Positions 1 to 8,816 of a stretch of 48,083 nucleotides of DNA are shown here, piece after piece. This DNA is from Lachnospiraceae bacterium (GTDB lineage Bacteria; Bacillota; Clostridia; Lachnospirales; Lachnospiraceae): positions 1-48,083 of the forward strand of contig CAAEMT010000006.1 of the NCBI GenBank assembly GCA_900757145.1. The letters run 5' to 3'. Under the pieces are notes generated by a model. That model had not been told where the DNA came from, ran no database searches, and saw only the letters and a list, made by a program, of their open reading frames with translations. The position numbers were made by a program, and so were the translations under genes. How positions within the stretch are numbered: position 1 is the first letter of the stretch; every line of letters starts with the position of its first letter.

Positions 1-91
1 TGATATTAGCACCGCGCTGACGCTATACATCAGCAAAGAAACGCTGCAGTTTCGGTGTGCTGCATGAAATCAAAAAGATGGGATGTGTGTT
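1..91. other. left-edge segment before the symporter gene
   Basis: No gene could be assigned. On the plus strand one frame is open from the window edge to a TGA at 65-67, which could be the tail of an upstream gene or chance. There is no clear promoter; any riboswitch or promoter for the following symporter may lie outside the window. Confidence 0.3.
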
Positions 92-1480
92 ATGTTAGAA
101 TTGATCGAACGAATCAATACCGCAGTCAACGGCTTCGTATGGGGCGTTCCTGCAATGGTATGCATTATCGGCGTAGGGCTTTATCTGAGCCTTTCCACAG
201 GCTTTATTCAACTGCGTAAATTTCCCTACGCAATGAAATGTACGCTCGGACGTATGTTCCAAAAGAGAGAAGCCTCCGACGGCGCTCTTACGCCGTTTCA
301 GGCAGTCTGCACAGCGCTTGCCGCTACAGTCGGCACCGGTAATATCGCAGGCGTGGCAGGTGCGATCGCGATTGGCGGCCCAGGAGCCGTATTCTGGATG
401 TGGATCTCCGCACTGCTCGGTATGTGCACGAAATTTACTGAGGTTACGCTTGCTGTACACTTCCGTGAAAAAAATGAGGAAGGCGACTGGGTAGGCGGTC
501 CAATGTACTACATAAAAAACGGTCTTGGAAAAAAGTGGATGTGGCTTGCGTACACGTTCTGCGTCTTCGGTATCTTTACCGTATTTGGAACAGGAAACGC
601 CACGCAGGTCAATACGATCACCGCTGCGATCAATTCCGCACTGATCAATTATAACATCATTGAACCTGACTTCGTAAAGGCGTCAAGCCTGATTATCGGT
701 ATCGTGATCACGCTGCTCGTAGCACTTATCCTGCTTGGCGGCATCAAGCGGATCGGGAATGTCACGGAACGTCTTGTACCACTCATGGCGCTGCTCTATA
801 TCCTTCTTGCTCTCGGTGTGATTGTTATGAATATCGAGCATGTACCGGCCGTCTTTGGAAACATCATCTCCGGAGCCTTCAATCCGGCGGCAGTCACTGG
901 AGGCGTCATAGGCAGCGTGTTCCTTGCCATGCAAAAAGGCGTATCAAGAGGCATCTTCTCTAATGAAGCAGGTCTTGGTACAGGTTCGATCGCCCACGCC
1001 TGCGCAGATACCCGTAAGCCTGTAAAGCAGGGGCTATTCGGCATCTTTGAGGTCTTTATGGATACGATTGTAATCTGTACGCTTACCGCGCTCGTTGTCC
1101 TCTTAAGCGGTGTTCCCGTTCCATACGGTCAGGCTGCAGGCGCAGAGCTTACAATCGCAGGTTTTACACATGTATACGGAAACTGGATTTCTATTTTTAC
1201 TGCAATCGCCATGTGCTGCTTTGCATTTTCCACAACAATCAGCTGGGGGCTGTACGGTGCGCGCTGCATTGAATTTCTGTTTGGAGCTAAGACGATCAAA
1301 CCCTTTATGATCATCTACTCTCTTGTCGCTATCATTGGAGCTACGATGAACCTCAGTCTGATCTGGAGCATTGCCGAAACATTTAACGGACTAATGGCGA
1401 TCCCGAACCTGATCGCGCTGTTCCTGCTCTCAGGTACAGCAATTAAACTGACAAAAGATTACTTTGTCAAAGAAAAATGA
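92..1480 (+). CDS. AGCS-family sodium:alanine/glycine symporter
   Basis: Integral membrane carrier expected to import alanine or glycine with Na+. The protein is about 462 residues, full length for the AGCS family, and almost entirely hydrophobic. The family signature GGPGAVFWMW is seen near residues 95-104, preceded by GTGNIAGVAGA, and the second conserved stretch SNEAGLGTGS lies in the middle of the protein. The ATG at 92 is preferred over the one at 83 because a GGGA-like ribosome binding site lies about 8 nt before it and the first residues then match the family. It stands alone on the plus strand and ends at a strong bidirectional terminator. Substrate (alanine versus glycine) cannot be decided from sequence. 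Confidence 0.93.
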   Translation: MLELIERINTAVNGFVWGVPAMVCIIGVGLYLSLSTGFIQLRKFPYAMKCTLGRMFQKREASDGALTPFQAVCTALAATVGTGNIAGVAGAIAIGGPGAVFWMWISALLGMCTKFTEVTLAVHFREKNEEGDWVGGPMYYIKNGLGKKWMWLAYTFCVFGIFTVFGTGNATQVNTITAAINSALINYNIIEPDFVKASSLIIGIVITLLVALILLGGIKRIGNVTERLVPLMALLYILLALGVIVMNIEHVPAVFGNIISGAFNPAAVTGGVIGSVFLAMQKGVSRGIFSNEAGLGTGSIAHACADTRKPVKQGLFGIFEVFMDTIVICTLTALVVLLSGVPVPYGQAAGAELTIAGFTHVYGNWISIFTAIAMCCFAFSTTISWGLYGARCIEFLFGAKTIKPFMIIYSLVAIIGATMNLSLIWSIAETFNGLMAIPNLIALFLLSGTAIKLTKDYFVKEK

Positions 1481-1484
1481 AAAT

Positions 1485-1536
1485 AAAAGGGATGCTGCAA
1501 AATACTGATTCCAGTAGATTTTGCAGCACCCCTTTT
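1485..1536. terminator. bidirectional intrinsic terminator, GCTGCAAAATAC family
   Basis: Long hairpin with arms of about 22 nt (AAAAGGGATGCTGCAAAATA against TATTTTGCAGC-type sequence) and A/T runs on both sides. It lies between the convergent symporter gene and the DUF6472 gene and can stop transcription from both. Its core recurs elsewhere in the window (18065, 21890, 25257). Confidence 0.85.
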
Positions 1537-1538
1537 AT

Positions 1539-1739
1539 TTACATCTGCTTCCTTACTACAGCATACTCGTCGCCGTTTCGGTAGTAAGGGCAGCTATAAT
1601 GACTGTCTGAAAGAAAACGAACGAGTTCATCTTCATCCATATTGATATCACACATATATGCTTCATACTCTTCATCATAGCTGTAATATGCGCATGAATC
1701 ACAGCTCGTCTGTTTGTTCCCCGTCTGTCCTTTAAGCAT
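1539..1739 (-). CDS. small DUF6472-like cysteine-containing protein
   Basis: A 66-residue acidic protein resembling the small DUF6472 family seen in Lachnospiraceae; function unknown. Four cysteines (about residues 13, 16, 30 and 50, the first two as CxxC) could bind a metal, which is inference. The start is the ATG at 1739, because a GGAGG box sits 5 nt before it; the longer frame would need a TTG start. The start codon overlaps the end of the upstream hydrolase gene by 8 nt, so translation is probably coupled. It is the last gene of the cysS operon before the terminator at 1485-1536. Confidence 0.7.
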   Translation of the reverse strand: MLKGQTGNKQTSCDSCAYYSYDEEYEAYMCDINMDEDELVRFLSDSHYSCPYYRNGDEYAVVRKQM

Positions 1740-2835
1740 TTTTTCCTCCAAAATGATAAATCTTTACCGCTTCAAATAATTTTCTTATCGTCTGCCAGAA
1801 GGCATTCTGATAATCTTTATCAAGACTGATAAAGTTTTTAAGCACTACCCGAAGCACATGCAGAGGCTTTTTCATCAACTGGGATACATCAGACACATGT
1901 GCCGTTTGAATCAAACGATACAGCATCTCCACAAACAATCTAATCTGCCTGCGGCTTAAAGAATTCACCCATCTGTTAAAAATGTCTGCCTTTCTCGCGT
2001 TTCTTCCCCGCACATCCTTTAAATATACGAATCTTCCATTTCGGATCATCCACTGCATCAGATCATGCTGCTCCATCCCCGTGCCATAGCTTCTGATGAC
2101 ACGATATCCAGCGTCATTAGAAAACAGTGTCCCTATAATTGCCTGCTCCGGTATGATCTTGCAGTATTTTCCGCAAATACGAATAAATCCTGTCTTTTCG
2201 TAAAAGGCTTTGTGAAATCCAGGTCCGTCAAAACTGTATACGCGCCGTATCCTAGACTGTATCTGCTCCGGCGCATGCGCAGCAGCATAAACGGCGAGAT
2301 TGCCGCCCTTGGAGTGTCCGCCGAGGATCATCCTGCCTGAAGTATAGCGTGCAGCACCTTTCAAATAGGCGAGAGCACTTTTCTGTGCAGGAACAGTCTT
2401 CATGTAGCTCATGTTGAAATCTTCCTTCCATCCCACGAGCGTCTCATCCGTACCACGAAACGACACATACACGCTCGTTGCCCCAAGAAGGAACGTAACA
2501 GCTGCAAACTGCCCTTCTCTCTCTTCATCAAACCATTCCTTATAGCAACATGCCCTTACGTTTTTGTATCGTCTGCTTGCAGCCACCAGATCAAACATCC
2601 TGCGGTGCTGTTTCCCATACAATGGATCGGCAAACATCTGCTCTGCCTGCGGATGGCGGGCCATTTCCATCCATCCCACCGCTGTCTTTCCTGAAAATCC
2701 CGGCACGATCCCCTTCATTTTCAAATAGGAAAGCTGTGCAAATACGAGGGCGTCCACCTCCGAAAACGGTGCTTCCCGAAAACTCTTTGCTCCGTATTCT
2801 TTTAGATACTGTACCAGATTCGCTTTCAAACGCAT
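1732..2835 (-). CDS. Mbeg1-like (DUF2974) alpha/beta hydrolase
   Basis: A 367-residue lipase-like protein. The nucleophile elbow GHSKGG is at residues 173-178 with Ser175 as the likely catalytic serine, and SFRGTDETLVGWKEDFNMSY (residues 125-144) matches the lipase-3/Mbeg1 core. No signal peptide or membrane segment is visible, so it is probably cytoplasmic. The natural substrate is unknown. It follows ktrA by 22 nt and overlaps the next small gene. The fold assignment is firm; any specific esterase or lipase activity is inference. Confidence 0.82.
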   Translation of the reverse strand: MRLKANLVQYLKEYGAKSFREAPFSEVDALVFAQLSYLKMKGIVPGFSGKTAVGWMEMARHPQAEQMFADPLYGKQHRRMFDLVAASRRYKNVRACCYKEWFDEEREGQFAAVTFLLGATSVYVSFRGTDETLVGWKEDFNMSYMKTVPAQKSALAYLKGAARYTSGRMILGGHSKGGNLAVYAAAHAPEQIQSRIRRVYSFDGPGFHKAFYEKTGFIRICGKYCKIIPEQAIIGTLFSNDAGYRVIRSYGTGMEQHDLMQWMIRNGRFVYLKDVRGRNARKADIFNRWVNSLSRRQIRLFVEMLYRLIQTAHVSDVSQLMKKPLHVLRVVLKNFISLDKDYQNAFWQTIRKLFEAVKIYHFGGKNA

Positions 2836-2857
2836 TCCTCCATCACAGGCATTTTAT

Positions 2858-3505
2858 TTATTTCTGAAACTTCTCAAGCTCTGTATTCTCGCCGACTACG
2901 ATCAATATCTCTCCATCCTGAAGCTGGGCATGCGGATCAATCTTGACTGTTACCGTATCGCCCCGCTTGATCCCGATCACGTTCAGATTATGTTTCTCCC
3001 TGATCTGCAGCTCTACCAGATTTTTACCGCACCACTGATGCGGCACTTCCATCTCTACGAGACTGTACTTCGGAGAGAGCTCGATCCAATCAGCAAAGTT
3101 CTCTGCAACGAGATACTTTGCAATACGCCGTCCCATCTCTACTTCCGGATAAATGATCTTGTGCGCGCCTACGTTTTTGAGGATCTTTTCATGGAGCTCG
3201 TTTCTCGCTTTTGCCAGAATCCTCGGTATACCGATCTCACTGCACTGCATCGTAGTCACAATACTCGCCTCCAGATCCTCTGTGATCGCTATGATCGCGC
3301 CATCGACGTTTCTAAGACCGAGCTTATGAAATACGTCCTGATCATCCACATTCGCGCAGATCGCATAGCTTACATCGTCTGCAATCTCCTGTATTACCTC
3401 TGGATCCTTGTCTACAACGATAATCTCGCATCCAAGCTGCTGCAAGGTCATTGCAATACTCTTTCCGAACCTTCCTGCTCCGAATACCACATACTGCTTC
3501 TTCAT
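2858..3505 (-). CDS. ktrA: KtrA/TrkA-type potassium channel regulatory subunit (RCK domain)
   Basis: Cytoplasmic gating subunit of a Ktr/Trk potassium uptake system. Of 215 residues, the N-terminal RCK_N Rossmann domain has the nucleotide-binding GAGRFG at residues 9-14 and the acidic ribose-binding position at Asp32 (VVDKD). Residues of about 135-215 form the RCK_C ligand-binding domain. Only one RCK_N/RCK_C pair is present, as in KtrA and unlike duplicated enterobacterial TrkA. It follows ktrB with 2 nt between them, so the two are surely co-translated and form one system. Confidence 0.93.
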   Translation of the reverse strand: MKKQYVVFGAGRFGKSIAMTLQQLGCEIIVVDKDPEVIQEIADDVSYAICANVDDQDVFHKLGLRNVDGAIIAITEDLEASIVTTMQCSEIGIPRILAKARNELHEKILKNVGAHKIIYPEVEMGRRIAKYLVAENFADWIELSPKYSLVEMEVPHQWCGKNLVELQIREKHNLNVIGIKRGDTVTVKIDPHAQLQDGEILIVVGENTELEKFQK

Positions 3506-3507
3506 AC

Positions 3508-4902
3508 CTATCCCACCATTACGCGCTCTTCAGGCAGCGTCCTTCCATTTTTATTTTTCCCGATCTTTGACGCAAACAAAAGAACAAGCGTCACCGGCCC
3601 AAGCCTTCCCATATACATCAGCCCAATCAGCACAATCTTGCTCGCTGCGCACAGTCTCGGCGTGATCCCCGTTGTCAATCCTACCGTTCCGACTGCCGAG
3701 GCAGCCTCATAGAGTACATCCATAAAACGCAGCGGCTCAAAAAGAAGAATCAACATCGTTCCGATCATCATGACCAAAAACGATACAAGAGTCACTGAAA
3801 AGGCTGTCCGCACTGTATAAAACGGTATTTTTCTGCGGAAACACTCAGTGTCCGGCGTACCCTTTAGCACAGACCAACAGGTAAGCAAAAGGATCGTAAC
3901 TGTTGTTGTCTTGATACCGCCTGCTGTTCCTCCCGGTGAGCCTCCGATAAACATCAGCATACAGGAAAGCAGCTTCGATTCTTCCCAGAACGCACCCTGA
4001 GGTACCGTAAAAAATCCTGCTGTCCTTGTCGTGACCGACTGGAACATGGAAGCCATCCATTTCTGTGCAGTTGACATCTCCCCCAGTGTATGCGGATTTT
4101 TGTACTCCATCAAAAAGAAAGCAAGTGCACCGCCAAACACAAGGAGAATCGTCATGCACAGCGTCAGCTTTGTATGAACGCGCATCTTCTGAATGGCACG
4201 CTTTACAGTATATTCCCGTTTAAAAATGCGCCGCGCCGTCCGCGTCAGATCCTGCCAGACAATAAAGCCAAGACCACTGACAACGATAAGTCCCATCGTA
4301 ACAAAATTTACGAGCGGATTCGTCTGATATACCTGCAGGCTTGTCTCTCCAAGAATATCAATCCCCGCATTGCAGAAAGCAGATACCGCATGAAAAACCG
4401 AGTACCATACCCCTCGGAAAAATCCAAACTCCGGTACAAACTGGAACGCATAGAAAAGCGCTCCTATCCCTTCCACAACAAAAGTCCCCTTAATCACATA
4501 TTTTAACATCACGACAAGCCCGCTCATTGTATTCAGATTGTATGTCTCCTGTATGATCACGCGGCTCCTGACTGTGATCTGTCTGCGCAGGATCAAAAAT
4601 ACCCCCATCGTACACGCAATAATTCCAAGCCCGCCAAGCTGTATCAGCAAAAGCAGAATAATCTTGCCTAGCATCGTAAACTGAGTCGCCGGAACGATCG
4701 TCACAAGCCCTGTCACACAAACCGCAGAGCACGAGGTGAAAAGAGCATCTATAAAATTCAGCCATTTGCCGTCTGCATTGCATATCGGCAGGCAGAGCAG
4801 GACTCCTCCCAGAAAAATAACGAAGGCAAATCCTGCCACCATGATCTGCGAAGCAGTCATATGCATTTCTATTTTTTTTGTAATCTTCCTTAATCTGTTC
4901 AT
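3508..4902 (-). CDS. ktrB: KtrB/TrkH-type potassium uptake channel subunit
   Basis: Membrane pore subunit for K+ uptake, about 464 residues. Four pore-loop selectivity glycines are visible in VCVTGL, FCNAGI, TRTAGF and VGTVGL, the hallmark of the four-repeat TrkH/KtrB/HKT fold. A glycine-rich stretch, GGSPGGTAGGIKTTT, follows the third filter. The ATG at 4902 is chosen; a TTG three codons earlier abuts the rlmB stop codon and cannot be excluded. There is no strong ribosome binding site, so translation may depend on coupling to rlmB. It is paired with ktrA immediately downstream. Confidence 0.93.
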   Translation of the reverse strand: MNRLRKITKKIEMHMTASQIMVAGFAFVIFLGGVLLCLPICNADGKWLNFIDALFTSCSAVCVTGLVTIVPATQFTMLGKIILLLLIQLGGLGIIACTMGVFLILRRQITVRSRVIIQETYNLNTMSGLVVMLKYVIKGTFVVEGIGALFYAFQFVPEFGFFRGVWYSVFHAVSAFCNAGIDILGETSLQVYQTNPLVNFVTMGLIVVSGLGFIVWQDLTRTARRIFKREYTVKRAIQKMRVHTKLTLCMTILLVFGGALAFFLMEYKNPHTLGEMSTAQKWMASMFQSVTTRTAGFFTVPQGAFWEESKLLSCMLMFIGGSPGGTAGGIKTTTVTILLLTCWSVLKGTPDTECFRRKIPFYTVRTAFSVTLVSFLVMMIGTMLILLFEPLRFMDVLYEAASAVGTVGLTTGITPRLCAASKIVLIGLMYMGRLGPVTLVLLFASKIGKNKNGRTLPEERVMVG

Positions 4903-4911
4903 CTCTGTCAA

Positions 4912-5769
4912 TTATTTACCGCTGAAATTTCTCTGCCGCACGATCTCATACGCAAGTACTCCCGCTGCGACAGATGCATTCAGCGAATCAATGTTGCCCT
5001 GCATCGGAATGGACGCAGTAAAATCACATTTTTCCTTCACAAGCCTGCTGACGCCCTCGCCCTCGTTGCCAATGACCAGCCCGATCGGACCTGTCAGATT
5101 CTGGCGGTACATCACCTCTGCACCCATGTCCGCACATACAAACCAGATGCCTTCCTTTTTCAGCTCGTCAATTGTATTGCCCAGATTCGTCACCCGAGCT
5201 ACCGGTGTATAATTCAAAGCTCCCGCCGAAGTACGCGCTACTGTAGCTGTCAGACCGACTGCGCGACGTTTTGGAATGATCACGCCGTGCGCCCCTGCCA
5301 GATTTGCCGTACGGATGATCGCGCCAAGATTATGAGGATCCTCAATATTATCCAGCAAAAAGATAAATGGCGCTTCTCCTTTTTCCCTCGCTTTTGCAAG
5401 AATATCCTCTACTTCCGCATACTCATATGCCGCTGCATATGCGATTACCCCCTGATGATGACCCGTCTGCGAAATCTGGTCCAGCCGCTCTCTTTGTACA
5501 TAATCGACAACCGTACCGCGCTTCGCTGCCTCACGCTTGATCGTCTGTACCGGTCCGTCCTGACATCCGCTCTGGATCAAAAGCCTGTCTATCGTCCTGC
5601 CGGAGCGCATCGCCTCCAGCACCGCATTCCTTCCCTCAATGATCCTGCTATCCTCAGCATCTTCCTTCGGGAGATTGTCAAAGAAACGTTCTTTACGATC
5701 TCTTCCGGAATCTCTTTTTGAAAAACGCCTGTCACTTTCTCTGAGGCGTCTGTTATCATCAGTTCTCAT
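4912..5769 (-). CDS. rlmB: 23S rRNA (guanosine-2'-O)-methyltransferase RlmB-like, SpoU family
   Basis: A 285-residue SPOUT methyltransferase expected to methylate a guanosine in 23S rRNA. The first 40 or so residues are a basic, charged extension. An L30e-like substrate-binding domain follows (RIIEGRNAVLEAM), then the knotted catalytic domain with motif 1 (DPHNLGAIIRTAN), motif 2 (IGNEGEGVS) and motif 3 (DSLNASVAAGVLAYE). It lies between mrnC and ktrB; cysS-mrnC-rlmB is a common Firmicute arrangement. Exact target position is inferred from the family. Confidence 0.92.
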   Translation of the reverse strand: MRTDDNRRLRESDRRFSKRDSGRDRKERFFDNLPKEDAEDSRIIEGRNAVLEAMRSGRTIDRLLIQSGCQDGPVQTIKREAAKRGTVVDYVQRERLDQISQTGHHQGVIAYAAAYEYAEVEDILAKAREKGEAPFIFLLDNIEDPHNLGAIIRTANLAGAHGVIIPKRRAVGLTATVARTSAGALNYTPVARVTNLGNTIDELKKEGIWFVCADMGAEVMYRQNLTGPIGLVIGNEGEGVSRLVKEKCDFTASIPMQGNIDSLNASVAAGVLAYEIVRQRNFSGK

Positions 5770-5813
5770 AAATCATCCTCTTCACTTTCTCTGATTTCCT
5801 GTCATACAAATAT

Positions 5814-6281
5814 TTATTCTATATTCTCCTTTTGCCGAGATATCTCCACTCCGAGCGTCCTAAGCCCCTTTGCGATCAGCTCATTCATCCGCACAAACTC
5901 TTTTTTCAGATACAGATAGCCGATCAGCGCCTCGAATCCTGTCGCCTCAAGATACTGCGTCATGCTCGCATTCTTTGCCTTCGTATACGGCTTGGAATTT
6001 CTTCCTCTCCTGTATACAGATTCTTCCTCTTCCGTCAATAAGGGCAGGATCGCTTCTGCCATCTGCGCCTGTGCTTTTGCACTCACGCATGATGTCACCC
6101 TTTGGTGAAGTTTCTGCACCTGCGTATTTCCCTGATTCACAAAAAAAGAGCGAACGACGAGCTCATACGCTGCATCGCCGATATACGCCAGTGCAAGCGG
6201 TGAATACATTTTCCAGTCCCGCGCAGAAAGCCTGAATGTCTGATTCAGGCTCTCTTCAAAAGATATTATGCTCTTTTCCAT
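5814..6281 (-). CDS. mrnC: Mini-ribonuclease III
   Basis: A 155-residue RNase III catalytic domain lacking the double-stranded RNA-binding domain, as in MrnC, which matures 23S rRNA ends. The signature ALAYIGDAAYELVVR carries the conserved aspartate of the RNase III active site, and the second helix (EATGFEALIGYLYL) supplies the other acidic position. The start overlaps the 3' end of cysS by 16 nt, so the two are translationally coupled. Function is well supported by family and neighbourhood. Confidence 0.92.
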   Translation of the reverse strand: MEKSIISFEESLNQTFRLSARDWKMYSPLALAYIGDAAYELVVRSFFVNQGNTQVQKLHQRVTSCVSAKAQAQMAEAILPLLTEEEESVYRRGRNSKPYTKAKNASMTQYLEATGFEALIGYLYLKKEFVRMNELIAKGLRTLGVEISRQKENIE

Positions 6282-7672
6282 TTTACTCCTTCTCTCGTGT
6301 CAAGAAGTGTAATTCCCTTCTCTAAAAGCTCGTTGCGAATCTCATCTGCACGCGCGAAGTTCTTCGCCTTTCTTGCAGCCTGACGTTCCTCGATCAGCTT
6401 TTCGATCTCCTCATCAAGCAGCTCTTCCTTTTCCTGCGCAATGATACCGAGAATATCGCAAAGTGTAATGATCTCTTCGCGCACTGCAGCAATAAAAGCT
6501 TTTGTGTTTGCAGAACTTACGCTGCTGTTTGCATATTTTACAAGCTCAAATACTGCAGCGATCGCATCAGCCGTATTGAAATCATCGTCCATTGCCTCAT
6601 CAAATTTCGCAGCAAATGCTTCTGCCTCTTTCAGCTGTACCTGCTCTTCCACGCTCATCTCCTGCTGCGCTGCCGCCTGCTCAAGATAGTTCAGATTTGA
6701 CACTGCATTACGGATACGCTCCAGTGCGTTCTTAGAGGATTCCATCAGCTCCGCGCTGAAATTAAGCGGACTTCTGTAATGTGCGCTCAGCATGAAAAAG
6801 CGCAGCACCTGAAGATCATACTTCTCGGAAATCTCACGAACAGTAAAGAAATTGCCAAGTGATTTTGACATTTTGCGGTTGTCGATATTTAAGAATGCAT
6901 TATGCATCCAATATTTTGCAAATGTCTTCCCATTGCAGCACTCGCTCTGTGCGATCTCGTTCTCGTGATGCGGGAAGATCAGATCCTCGCCGCCTGCATG
7001 GATATCGATCTCTTCGCCTAAATACTTCTTTGCCATTACAGAACACTCGATATGCCATCCCGGACGTCCGTCGCTCCATGGTGACGGCCATGACGGCTCG
7101 CCCTCCTTCTTCGGCTTCCACAGCACGAAATCAAGCGGATCTTCTTTCTGATCCTCTCCTGTAACGAGGAGCGAACGATTGCCGCCGCGCAGATCATCAA
7201 GATTCTTGTGAGAAAGCTTTCCATACTCATCAAATTTGCGCGTACGGAAATACACGGTACCATCTACATTGTAAGCATATCCCTTCTCAATCAGCGTTGA
7301 GATCATTTCGATCATACCGTCAATTTCCTGTGTTGCAAGCGGATGCGTTGTCGCCGGTTTTACATTCATACCTGCCATATCCTTTTTGCACTCAGCGATG
7401 TACCGCTCGGAGATCTCCTGCGCGCTTACACCTTCCTCGATTGCCTTTGCAATAATCTTATCGTCTACATCTGTGAAATTAGAAACAAAATTCACATCAT
7501 ATCCCTTATGTTCCATATAACGGCGTACTGTATCAAATACGATCATCGGACGCGCATTTCCGATATGGATAAAATTGTAAACTGTAGGTCCGCAGACATA
7601 CATGCTGACCTTTCCCGGCTGAATCGGGACAAACTCTTCCTTTCGCTTACTCTGTGTATTATAAATCTTCAT
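6266..7672 (-). CDS. cysS: cysteinyl-tRNA synthetase
   Basis: Class I aminoacyl-tRNA synthetase charging tRNA-Cys, 468 residues, normal length. The HIGH-type motif HIGN is at residues 36-39 next to the zinc-ligand cysteine C27 (MYVCGPT). The second zinc site region (WHIECSVMA, HHENEIAQSE) and the KMSKS motif (RKMSKSLGN) are all present. It is the first gene of the minus-strand operon running to DUF6472, behind a TTGACA/TAGACT promoter. The 124-nt upstream gap shows no T-box sequence. Confidence 0.97.
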   Translation of the reverse strand: MKIYNTQSKRKEEFVPIQPGKVSMYVCGPTVYNFIHIGNARPMIVFDTVRRYMEHKGYDVNFVSNFTDVDDKIIAKAIEEGVSAQEISERYIAECKKDMAGMNVKPATTHPLATQEIDGMIEMISTLIEKGYAYNVDGTVYFRTRKFDEYGKLSHKNLDDLRGGNRSLLVTGEDQKEDPLDFVLWKPKKEGEPSWPSPWSDGRPGWHIECSVMAKKYLGEEIDIHAGGEDLIFPHHENEIAQSECCNGKTFAKYWMHNAFLNIDNRKMSKSLGNFFTVREISEKYDLQVLRFFMLSAHYRSPLNFSAELMESSKNALERIRNAVSNLNYLEQAAAQQEMSVEEQVQLKEAEAFAAKFDEAMDDDFNTADAIAAVFELVKYANSSVSSANTKAFIAAVREEIITLCDILGIIAQEKEELLDEEIEKLIEERQAARKAKNFARADEIRNELLEKGITLLDTREGVKWKRA

Positions 7673-7737
7673 AAATAAATCCCTCTGCTTTCTAAGATGC
7701 TAATATTGAAAGATGCCTTACATCATACTATTGAATA

Positions 7738-7766
7738 AGTCTAAGCAAATTTATATGCTTTGTCAA
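7738..7766 (-). promoter_or_regulatory. sigma-A promoter of the cysS operon
   Basis: On the minus strand the sequence reads TTGACA (7761-7766), a 17-nt spacer, then TAGACT (7738-7743), about 65 nt before the cysS start codon. It is the best promoter match in this gap and would drive cysS through DUF6472. Confidence 0.75.
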
Positions 7767-7796
7767 TTCTTTTCTTTCTGTGCTTGCCCATACACG

Positions 7797-8816
7797 TCAG
7801 ACTACTTCATTGATAAAAATTTTTTTCTCATCCCACTCACTGCAAAATACGGTGCCGCATAGACGCTTACCCATCAGAAGAGGAACCTGCTCCTCCCTCT
7901 TCGGCTCAAGAAACGGCTGATATCCCAAAACCTTGCACAAGCCGTAAGATTCGGTGAATTCTGTAAGAGCTTCCCTGCCCTCTTCTAAATAACAGGGATC
8001 AAGGATCACCTCGCGCAGCTCACACTCCTCCTTGGAATCTGTCTTTCGCACATGAAACGGATCGCCGTTCTCCTGCAAAAGCAGCTCCCGGGAAGTACAA
8101 AATGTCCCGATCAGATCTCCGCCCGGTCGGCAGATCACCATGACATCTCCGTTCTGCGCGCGCTGCTCCGCACAGAGCCTTTCGTAATACGGCGCGTCAC
8201 GGTAAACAAATATATCATACTGCTCCTCCAGCACACGGTTTGCAAATACTGCTAGTGCGTCGTATTCCTCCGGTAATACAGGACGGCATATGAAACCTGC
8301 ATTCTGTTTTTCTAAAATCTCTGCTTCGCGCAGTACGTCTCCGGCATTTTCTTCTATTTCTGCTGCGCGCAGTACAGCTTCAGTATCCCCGCTGCGCTTT
8401 CCGGCGTTGTCCAGCACACCGCGCCTCTGTGTGCAAAAATACCGATACCCAAACGGCGTATATATCTTCTCCGAGGCAGGCATCAAAAACGTAAACTGCT
8501 CGCCTGCTCCTTCCATCTCCTGCTCTGCAAGCGCAAGTAAAGAGCGCATCAGCCCCTGGTGCCTGTATTCTTTCTGCGTTGCTACTGCTACAATATAATG
8601 CAGGGTATGGATCTCGCCCTGCACATATATGCGAAACGGATTCAGGTGCACCATAGCATGGATACCGTCCTCATCCTCTGCAACATATATCTTATTGTCC
8701 CGCGTTTTCCACTCATAGTAATAGTCCACAAACGCCTTATCGTCTTCCGAAAACACTTCCTCATACAAAGGGCGTGTCCTGCCATGCTCTGATACATCAA
8801 GCCGTCTTATGATCAT
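7797..8816 (-). CDS. GNAT-family N-acetyltransferase (Eis-like architecture)
   Basis: A 339-residue protein whose N-terminal half is a GNAT fold: VAVATQKEYRHQGLMRSLL holds the acetyl-CoA binding R-x-x-G-x-M/L pattern, followed by FLMPASEKIYTPFGYRYF, typical of Eis-type enzymes. The C-terminal half probably forms a second GNAT-like and a sterol-carrier-like domain. The start is the ATG at 8816, which overlaps the ispF stop codon (ATGA) and has AAAGGAG upstream; the longer frame has no such support. The acceptor substrate is unknown. Confidence 0.8.
   Translation of the reverse strand: MIIRRLDVSEHGRTRPLYEEVFSEDDKAFVDYYYEWKTRDNKIYVAEDEDGIHAMVHLNPFRIYVQGEIHTLHYIVAVATQKEYRHQGLMRSLLALAEQEMEGAGEQFTFLMPASEKIYTPFGYRYFCTQRRGVLDNAGKRSGDTEAVLRAAEIEENAGDVLREAEILEKQNAGFICRPVLPEEYDALAVFANRVLEEQYDIFVYRDAPYYERLCAEQRAQNGDVMVICRPGGDLIGTFCTSRELLLQENGDPFHVRKTDSKEECELREVILDPCYLEEGREALTEFTESYGLCKVLGYQPFLEPKREEQVPLLMGKRLCGTVFCSEWDEKKIFINEVV

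Noticed and set aside
2930..3712. 260-codon plus-strand reading frame
   Set aside because: Opposite ktrA/ktrB, which are strongly supported; composition is that of a reverse-complement shadow.
7673..7796. T-box riboswitch upstream of cysS
   Set aside because: No T-box sequence, specifier hairpin or terminator pair was seen; a simple sigma-A promoter explains the gap.
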